From Lentisphaeria bacterium (GTDB taxonomy: Bacteria; Verrucomicrobiota; Lentisphaeria; Victivallales; Victivallaceae), in NCBI GenBank assembly GCA_018265615.1, contig JABLYX010000050.1, forward strand, positions 1 through 36,116: 36,116 bases of DNA. The letters are read 5' to 3'. A program made the translations under genes and the position numbers. The notes under the pieces were generated by a model. That model was not told where the DNA came from. It saw only the letters and a program-made list of their open reading frames with translations, and did not search any database. How positions within the stretch are numbered: the stretch's first letter is position 1; each line of letters opens with the position of its first letter. Shown piece by piece: positions 30,948 to 36,116 of this stretch.

Positions 30948-31883
30948 TTATTTGACGGGAGCGGCCGATTCGACATACAGAACCGGCACGCGCCACCCCG
31001 GCACCCGGAACGAACGCCCCCTGACCGTCAGGACCGCGCTGCCGAAAGAGTCGAGTTTGACGCTGTCGGCGCAGACGTAGTACTCATGAACCACATTGTT
31101 CTTCATCAGCGCATACTGCAGCAGCGGAACCGTGGTATTCTCGATTTTCAGCAGGCTCCCGGTGGCGGTGACCGTCTTCCCCTTGGAAAGATCGACGCCG
31201 ATCTCACGGAGCGCCGTTTCTGTCGCGGCACCCATCTTCGCGGCCGCCGGGACCTCTTTCTTCGCCTCGGCCTTCTCTTCCGGCTTGACCTCCGGCTTCA
31301 CGTCCTTCTTCACCTCGGCCTTCTCTTCCGGTTTGGCCTCCGGCTTCACTTCCTTCTTCGCCTCGGCCTTCTCTTCCGGTTTGGCCTCCGGCTTCACTTC
31401 CTTCTTCGCCTCGGCCTTCTCTTCCGGTTTGGCCTCCGGCTTCACTTCCGGTGTATATTTCACATAACGCTTCGCGGCATAGAGCTTGATTCCGGCCGGC
31501 GGCTCGATCTTCGCCCAGCCGAAGCGGTCGATCTCAAGCACCTTGACCGTGCTGCCCTTCGGGAGCAGCCCGTAGCTCGCGGAGCTGCTGCTCCCCGTGA
31601 CATACATCCTCAGCGGCGCGGTCGTCTTATCCACATTCAGATAGACGGCCGAAATATAGACAGGCGCGGTGACCGGGACCGCAATCTCGACGAATTCGCC
31701 GGATTCCCCGAGCACATCGACCTTGAACCCCTTGTCGAGCTTCACGGCGACGGGCGCCTTGATATCCGGCAGCGTCCGGATATTCAGAAGATCGGCGGTC
31801 ACCACGCCCTCGGCCGCCGACGCGGCCAGGACTCCGAACGAGCAGAACGCTCCGAAGCATGCAAATGCAAATGATTTTTTCAT
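30948..31883 (-). CDS. Exported SH3-like protein with Lys/Glu/Pro repeats
   Basis: A 311-residue protein with a signal peptide (residues 1-24, ending AASAAEG). Two bacterial SH3-like segments follow: VVTADLLNIRTLPDIKAPVAVKL (27-49) and a second one ending in LLPKGSTVKVLEIDRFGWAKIEPP (106-129). A spacer of four 16-residue repeats, EVKPEAKPEEKAEAKK and variants, spans residues 146-209. A C-terminal beta-rich domain follows (SLLKIENTTVPLLQYAL...RSFRVPGW). It is probably periplasmic and may bind peptidoglycan, with the repeat acting as a spacer. GGGAG lies 10 nt before the ATG. It has its own terminator. Confidence 0.85.
   Translation of the reverse strand: MKKSFAFACFGAFCSFGVLAASAAEGVVTADLLNIRTLPDIKAPVAVKLDKGFKVDVLGESGEFVEIAVPVTAPVYISAVYLNVDKTTAPLRMYVTGSSSSASYGLLPKGSTVKVLEIDRFGWAKIEPPAGIKLYAAKRYVKYTPEVKPEAKPEEKAEAKKEVKPEAKPEEKAEAKKEVKPEAKPEEKAEVKKDVKPEVKPEEKAEAKKEVPAAAKMGAATETALREIGVDLSKGKTVTATGSLLKIENTTVPLLQYALMKNNVVHEYYVCADSVKLDSFGSAVLTVRGRSFRVPGWRVPVLYVESAAPVK
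31257..31448. repeat. 48-bp tandem repeat, four copies, inside the SH3-like gene
   Basis: Four 48-bp units encode EVKPEAKPEEKAEAKK-like repeats. Two of the units are almost identical at the DNA level, so copy number may vary between strains by slippage or recombination. Confidence 0.9.
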
Positions 31884-31962
31884 GGTATGAAAACTCCCTG
31901 ATGTTTACCCGTACTTTAACGCCGGAATCCCGGTTTTTCAATCCTTATTCCGGGCAAAATCT

Positions 31963-32805
31963 CTATTTTTTCAACTCCGGCTCCAACGGCCGGCTTCCGC
32001 CGCTTTTCGTCCTGCGAACCTCGGAGGGGCTCCCCCCTGTGGCCCGGTGAATCAGTCGGCAGAACGACGTGTAGCTCGCATACCCGCACCGCCGGGCAAC
32101 CTCGGAAAACGGCAGGTCGCTGCTGCGCAGGAGCGCGAGGGCGTTCCCGTAGCGGACGTCGCGGATATAGTTGCCGAGCGACCGCTGCATGTTCTCCGCG
32201 AACAGCTTGGTCAGGGTCGAGCGCGGCACGCCGAAGACCTCGCAGAGCGTCCCGATGCAGAGGTCCGGATCGTCATAATGCGTCCTCACATAATTCACGC
32301 ACCGCTCGAACAGCGTCCCCTGCGGCCCGCTGCTCCGCCGCAGGCAGCCGAGGACCTCGAGGACAAGCCCAGCAAGCTTTCCAACCACCTGCGGCTCGGT
32401 GCTGTTGATATTCTCCGTAATTTCCCGGAACAGCCCGGCCGGGCATGGGACGGAACGCAGATGGCGCGGAAAACGGTAGGAGAGCAGAAGCGCTTCCGCC
32501 AGCGGCCCGTCGAAGCAGAGCCAGCGGCAGCGCCACGTCTTTGAAACGCACCGCCGCATGTGGTCCTCGCCGGGAAGCCAGATGAACACGTCGTTCTCCC
32601 GGATCTCGAATGCCTGTCCGTAGTAAATGACCTCCCCGACTCCGCCGCTCCCCCAGCAGAGCTCCACGAATGTGTTGCGTACGCCGTGATTGAACGCCTC
32701 CTCGCCCTCATGCAGCAGCGTCATCCCGGTCGCATACGCGTACAGCGGCTGCGGAATCGTTCCGAGATCGAGCTTACCTTCCCGGATAAACATCTCCTGT
32801 TCCAT
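31963..32805 (-). CDS. AraC-family transcriptional regulator
   Basis: A regulator of about 280 residues, paralogous to the one at 138-983. The N-terminal sensor has RENDVFIWLPGEDHMRR and RWLCFDGPLAEALLLSYRFPRH. The C-terminal region has two helix-turn-helix motifs (FGVPRSTLTKLFAENM and FSEVARRCGYASYTSFCRLIHRATG). The frame opens at 32859; the ATG at 32805 best matches the family N-terminus, although no ribosome site is obvious (ATG at 32793 is possible). It is transcribed divergently from the pseudopilin-glycoside hydrolase operon at 33052, which it probably activates in response to a sugar. Confidence 0.92.
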   Translation of the reverse strand: MEQEMFIREGKLDLGTIPQPLYAYATGMTLLHEGEEAFNHGVRNTFVELCWGSGGVGEVIYYGQAFEIRENDVFIWLPGEDHMRRCVSKTWRCRWLCFDGPLAEALLLSYRFPRHLRSVPCPAGLFREITENINSTEPQVVGKLAGLVLEVLGCLRRSSGPQGTLFERCVNYVRTHYDDPDLCIGTLCEVFGVPRSTLTKLFAENMQRSLGNYIRDVRYGNALALLRSSDLPFSEVARRCGYASYTSFCRLIHRATGGSPSEVRRTKSGGSRPLEPELKK

Positions 32806-32822
32806 AGTCAAATCGCCATATT

Positions 32823-32898
32823 TTATTTGAAATAAGATACAAACAGTCATTCCATGCACAATTAAAATAACACTTTTTTAATTTATTTCCAGTAAATT
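32823..32898. promoter_or_regulatory. Dyads in the AraC/pseudopilin intergenic region
   Basis: TTATTTGAAATAA (32823-32835) is a perfect palindrome, and AATTTA/TAAATT arms at 32880-32898 flank seven bases. The region is very AT-rich, so chance dyads are expected. A possible minus-strand promoter (TTGCAG, 17 bp, TAAATT) overlaps the second dyad. Confidence 0.3.
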
Positions 32899-32961
32899 AC
32901 AACTGCAACGTTTTATTTTTTCAATATAGTCAAAATGGAAATATTTTAGTTGTTTAACATA

Positions 32962-32990
32962 TTGCCTCTTTGCCGGTTCTGCGGTATAAT
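32962..32990 (+). promoter_or_regulatory. Promoter of the pseudopilin-glycoside hydrolase operon
   Basis: TTGCCT (32962-32967) and a perfect TATAAT (32985-32990) are spaced by 17 bp, about 60 bp before the pseudopilin ATG. The -35 box is imperfect, as expected for an activator-dependent promoter. Confidence 0.65.
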
Positions 32991-33051
32991 ATTGTCAAAG
33001 CCGAAACAAAAGAACCAACTCCGCGGAATACGGACAACAGGAAAGACGCCC

Positions 33052-33783
33052 ATGAAAAGGAAATTTACCTTGATCGAGCTCCTCGTCGTGATCGCCATCA
33101 TCGCTATTCTCGCCTCGATGCTTCTCCCCGCGCTGAACCAGGCCCGCGAGCGCGGCCGTACGGTCGCGTGCCTGAACAAGCTCAAATCTATCGGAACCGG
33201 ATTCCATATGTACAGCAGCGACAATCAGGATTACTTTGCCAACCTCGCCGCCCAGGACCGGTATCCCAAATGGTACATCGGCAACCAGCTGGCCTGGTGG
33301 ACCGCACAGATCGCCCCCTATCTCGGCATGAACCGTGACGGAGATTTCACGAAACAACTGCGCAATTCCCGGAAATACGAGTGCGAAAGCCGCACCAGGA
33401 GCGCCGGATTCGATTGGCTGCAGGCCTCTTCCGCGACCAATTACGGTGCAAACGGCTGGATCAGCGGCGGGTATCCGGTCAAGATCACCAAGGTGGAGAA
33501 ACCCACAAGAGTCTGCATGCTGAGCGAAGCGAGCAGTCAGGGAACCGGGAGCAGCGGGCCATGGTTCTCCGGAACTCTCAACGGCCATATGGCGCCGATC
33601 CCGAGCCACACAGGCAACTCGGCCAATATCCTTTTCTTTGCCGGAAACGCCGCCTCCATGCGATACCCCGAAATTCCGTGTCCGGAGGGGAACGGCGAAG
33701 CGGCCACCTCCAACAAGGGCGCGGGATGCTACCGCTTCTGGAGCTCTCTCTGGAAGTCGTCCAGCCTCCCATGGATCGAATAA
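33052..33783 (+). CDS. Type II pseudopilin-like protein (DUF1559-type)
   Basis: A 243-residue protein with leader MKRK and the pilin segment FTLIELLVVIAIIAILAS, then MLLPALNQARERG. Lys precedes the Phe. The C-terminal signature is degenerate: HTGNSANILFFAGNA has Ala-Gly where related proteins have Asp-Gly. AGGAAAG lies upstream of the ATG; the longer open frame from 32950 is rejected because it adds a stretch before the pilin signal. The glycoside hydrolase gene begins 16 nt after its stop, and an AraC regulator lies divergent. This repeats the regulator-pseudopilin-hydrolase arrangement seen at 1015-6882. Confidence 0.9.
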   Translation: MKRKFTLIELLVVIAIIAILASMLLPALNQARERGRTVACLNKLKSIGTGFHMYSSDNQDYFANLAAQDRYPKWYIGNQLAWWTAQIAPYLGMNRDGDFTKQLRNSRKYECESRTRSAGFDWLQASSATNYGANGWISGGYPVKITKVEKPTRVCMLSEASSQGTGSSGPWFSGTLNGHMAPIPSHTGNSANILFFAGNAASMRYPEIPCPEGNGEAATSNKGAGCYRFWSSLWKSSSLPWIE

Positions 33784-33799
33784 CCGGAGAGCCTGTCCG

Positions 33800-36116
33800 A
33801 TGAAAAAACTTCTGCTTTTCGCGGCCGCGCTTCCGGCGGCCTTTTCCATGACGCTCGCCGCCGCCGGAATCGGCCCGTTCCGGATTCAGGAGAGCAAGGG
33901 GATCCTGAGCGTGGACGGCCTCCCGTTCCGGCTTGCGCACTACGGCAGAGACTGGTGGCCGATCCACCAGAACGACGGACGCGCCGTCGCCGAAGCCGGA
34001 TACCCGAAGAGCTCCCCCGATTCGTTCGAATGGCGCGGCAGGATGCCGGTCCGCCTGAATCTGGATCACTTCCGCATGACGGAGCGGATCTCCGCCGCGG
34101 GAGCGGACGCGGTCGATTACTCGGTAATACTGGAAAGCGACGCCGGCATCTTCACGAACGCCCTCGGGCTCGAAGCCGCGCTGCCGCTGCCGGAATTCCT
34201 GTCGCGAACCATCACGATCGACGGCAGAGCCGTCGGCTTCGGACCGGAATTCGACAAGTCGAAGAAAACGCAGCTCCATTTCCCGCGAGCGGTCCATACA
34301 GTTGTGCTTCCCCTCGCCAAGGGAACCCTCACGATCACCGGGGAGTTCTCCTGCAACCTTCAGGACAGCCGCCAATGGAAGAGCGAATCGTGGCAGCTGC
34401 GCATCTATCCGGCGCCGGGCAGCGGGACGGTCAGGCGTTCGGAGCTGAAGCTCAATTTCCGTTTCTCCCCGTACAGAAGCGCGCCGCTTCCGCTGCGGGA
34501 CGCCGCAAACATGGGCTTCAAGGATGAAATCGCCGGCGACGGCCGGGGCGGCTGGACCGACCAGGGCCCGGACAACGACCTGCGCATGTTCCCGACCGGG
34601 AAACAGACCTTCGCCGGAATCCCGTTCGATATCGCGGACGGCGACAAAAGCTGCATCGTGCTGCGCGGCAGGGAGCGCCCCGGCTTCCCCGCCTCGGCGG
34701 AGCTCGCCGCCGAGGGGAAAGCAGGGCGCTACCTCTATCTGCTTCACGGCGTCGCCTGGGAGGCTCCGGCCGGGACGAAAATCGGCACCGTGACCGTCGA
34801 ATCCGAACGGGCCGAATATGTCGACCGCGAAGTGCTTTCCTTCGATATCGCCGCCGGACGCGAGGTCGCGAACTTCTGGTCCCCCCGCCCGGTCGACAAC
34901 GCCGTGATCGGCTGGACCGGCAAGAACATCAGCGCACCGCTCGGGCTCTACCTGACCCGGCTCGACCTCGGCGGACGGCCCGTCAGGAGCGTCCGGTTTG
35001 AAAGCGCAGGAAAAAGCGTCTGGATGATCGCGGGGGCCACCCTCTCCGACATCCGCATCGAAAACAGAAAAGCGCAGGGAATCGCCGTCACGGCGGGGGA
35101 AGCGTATGTGCCGATGCATTACCGCAAGGATATCGTCCGGGGGAGCATCCTCGACTTCTCCGGCCTGCTGGACGCCCCGGCGGGCAAATACGGATTCCTG
35201 AAAAGCGCGGGCGGAAACTTCGAATTCACCGGCCGCCCCGGCGTCCCTGTGCGTTTCTACGGCGCGAACGTCTGCTTCGACGCGGCCTGCCCCCCGAAGG
35301 AGCTCGCGGACCGCATGGCCGGCGAATTCGCCGCGACCGGCTGGAACCTGATCCGGCTGCACCACTTCGACGGCATGCTGAGCGACAGGAAGAGCGATTC
35401 GCCGCTCGCCGTGAACGAGTGGGTATTCGACAATATGGACTATCTCATCGCGGCCTGCAAAAAACGCGGAATATACGTTACGATCGACCTCTTCACGGCC
35501 CGCGCGCTGCGCGACGGCGAAATCATTCCCGGGCAAAAGGTCTCCTCCGGCGAATACAAAGCGCTGATCTTCATCGACGAACGCGCCCGGAAGAACTTCA
35601 CCGGCTTCGCCCGGCTGCTGCTGAACCGCAGAAACAAATACACCGGCCTCGCGTGGAAAGAGGACCCGGCCATCGCGATGATCAGCCTCGTCAACGAGGA
35701 TACGATCTTCCACACGGTCAACTCCGGCGGCTATGTCCGCAACGTCTATGAGCGGGAATTCGACAAATACCTCGCGGAACACCGGCTCGCGCCCGCGCCC
35801 GAAACCCGTCCGCAGCTGTGGAGGAAATTCCTTTCGGAGGTCTACAGCCGCGGGTTCGCCGAATTGCGCGCATTCTGCGAAGCGGAGGGCGTCAGGGCCC
35901 CCGTCACCGACCAGAACTTCTGGGGAACGCTCTCGACGACGCTGCTGCGCAATCAGTACGACTATGTCGACAACCACTTCTACTGGAAGCATCCGGTGTT
36001 CCTCGGGAACAGCTGGCAGCTCCCGCTGCGCGTTTCGAACGAGAGCGCGGTCGAACATTACGCCGGCGGCGTCTCCGGCATGGCCCCGACCCGCATCCTC
36101 GGGAAACCGTTCAGCA
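33800..36116 (+). CDS. Large secreted glycoside hydrolase, cut by the window end
   Basis: At least 772 residues, open at the right edge. A signal peptide (MKKLLLFAAALPAAFSMTLA) is followed by beta-rich domains. One contains DGRGGWTDQG at residues 247-256 and matches the corresponding domain of the 1363-residue hydrolase at 1015. From about residue 470 a glycosidase barrel begins (VRFYGANVCFD, GWNLIRLHHFDG, YVTIDLFT). The catalytic acid/base may be Glu in SLVNEDTIF near residue 634. This order resembles GH5/GH42-like clan GH-A enzymes. GGAGAG lies 8 nt before the ATG, 16 nt after the pseudopilin. The substrate is unknown; the nucleophile should lie near or beyond the window end. Confidence 0.85.
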   Translation, partial: MKKLLLFAAALPAAFSMTLAAAGIGPFRIQESKGILSVDGLPFRLAHYGRDWWPIHQNDGRAVAEAGYPKSSPDSFEWRGRMPVRLNLDHFRMTERISAAGADAVDYSVILESDAGIFTNALGLEAALPLPEFLSRTITIDGRAVGFGPEFDKSKKTQLHFPRAVHTVVLPLAKGTLTITGEFSCNLQDSRQWKSESWQLRIYPAPGSGTVRRSELKLNFRFSPYRSAPLPLRDAANMGFKDEIAGDGRGGWTDQGPDNDLRMFPTGKQTFAGIPFDIADGDKSCIVLRGRERPGFPASAELAAEGKAGRYLYLLHGVAWEAPAGTKIGTVTVESERAEYVDREVLSFDIAAGREVANFWSPRPVDNAVIGWTGKNISAPLGLYLTRLDLGGRPVRSVRFESAGKSVWMIAGATLSDIRIENRKAQGIAVTAGEAYVPMHYRKDIVRGSILDFSGLLDAPAGKYGFLKSAGGNFEFTGRPGVPVRFYGANVCFDAACPPKELADRMAGEFAATGWNLIRLHHFDGMLSDRKSDSPLAVNEWVFDNMDYLIAACKKRGIYVTIDLFTARALRDGEIIPGQKVSSGEYKALIFIDERARKNFTGFARLLLNRRNKYTGLAWKEDPAIAMISLVNEDTIFHTVNSGGYVRNVYEREFDKYLAEHRLAPAPETRPQLWRKFLSEVYSRGFAELRAFCEAEGVRAPVTDQNFWGTLSTTLLRNQYDYVDNHFYWKHPVFLGNSWQLPLRVSNESAVEHYAGGVSGMAPTRILGKPFS

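Noticed and set aside
31257..31448. Repeats resembling a CRISPR-like array
   Set aside because: The units are contiguous, in frame and encode Lys/Glu/Pro repeats. There are no unique spacers and no cas genes.
31627..31635. A perfect DnaA box (TTATCCACA) near the rpmH block, suggesting oriC
   Set aside because: It is a single box inside the coding region of the SH3-like gene. No cluster of boxes, AT-rich unwinding element or dnaA gene is nearby.
33578..36058. An 826-codon minus-strand open frame opposite the last hydrolase
   Set aside because: It is antisense to a recognisable secreted hydrolase with ribosome site and operon context. Its translation has no family features.

Overview
The window looks like chromosome of a high-GC, Gram-negative member of the PVC group, most likely Lentisphaerae (Victivallis-like). 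This is an inference. It rests on three short pseudopilins with an almost identical FTLIELLVVIAIIAILA N-terminus sitting beside carbohydrate-active enzymes and one-component regulators, a habit of that phylum, and on a conserved rpmH-rnpA-yidD-yidC-jag block. No rRNA or marker gene is present to prove the taxonomy.

Layout. (1) 0.1-9.3 kb: glycan-utilisation genes. These are an AraC regulator, an operon GntR/LacI-type regulator > pseudopilin > very large secreted GH42-like hydrolase, a divergent SGNH esterase, and a GH5 hydrolase whose 5' end meets the 5'-truncated tail of an AraC gene, which looks like a deletion scar. (2) 9.3-15.2 kb: a ferredoxin-type aldo/keto reductase under a MerR-like operator, a LacI regulator > pseudopilin operon, and a three-gene operon (small exported protein, EIIA-CBS protein, ArsB/NhaD-type transporter). 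(3) 15.4-27.5 kb: a 12-kb segment bounded by two identical tRNA-Pro(CGG) genes in direct orientation. Most of it is one tightly overlapping operon for 2-aminoethylphosphonate (AEP) synthesis, CMP activation and, by inference, transfer to a surface polymer. The rest is a lower-GC islet of small zinc-ribbon and exported proteins ending in a decayed tyrosine-recombinase gene beside the right-hand tRNA. (4) 27.6-30.8 kb: jag, yidC, yidD, rnpA and rpmH. (5) 30.9-36.1 kb: an SH3-like exported protein with a 48-bp tandem repeat, a second AraC regulator, and a divergent pseudopilin > glycoside hydrolase operon that runs off the window.

The most interesting system is the AEP operon (23.9 to 15.6 kb, minus strand). 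Its enzymes would convert phosphoenolpyruvate to phosphonopyruvate (PepM), phosphonoacetaldehyde (Ppd), AEP and CMP-AEP (PntC-AEP transaminase fusion). They are encoded with an unusual fusion of a YidC/Oxa1-like membrane domain to a CDP-glycerol glycerophosphotransferase-like domain, a small YVDPS-type membrane protein and a phosphoethanolamine-transferase/LTA-synthase-like membrane enzyme. Together they suggest a phosphonate-decorated, teichoic-acid-like surface polymer in a Gram-negative lineage. The operon has a strong promoter, and a 130-nt leader containing an apparent intrinsic terminator and a small upstream ORF.

A second theme is the repeated cassette 'transcription regulator + pseudopilin (+ giant glycoside hydrolase)', seen three times with three different regulator families (GntR, LacI, AraC). 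All three pseudopilins have Lys, not Gly, immediately before the FTLIE motif.
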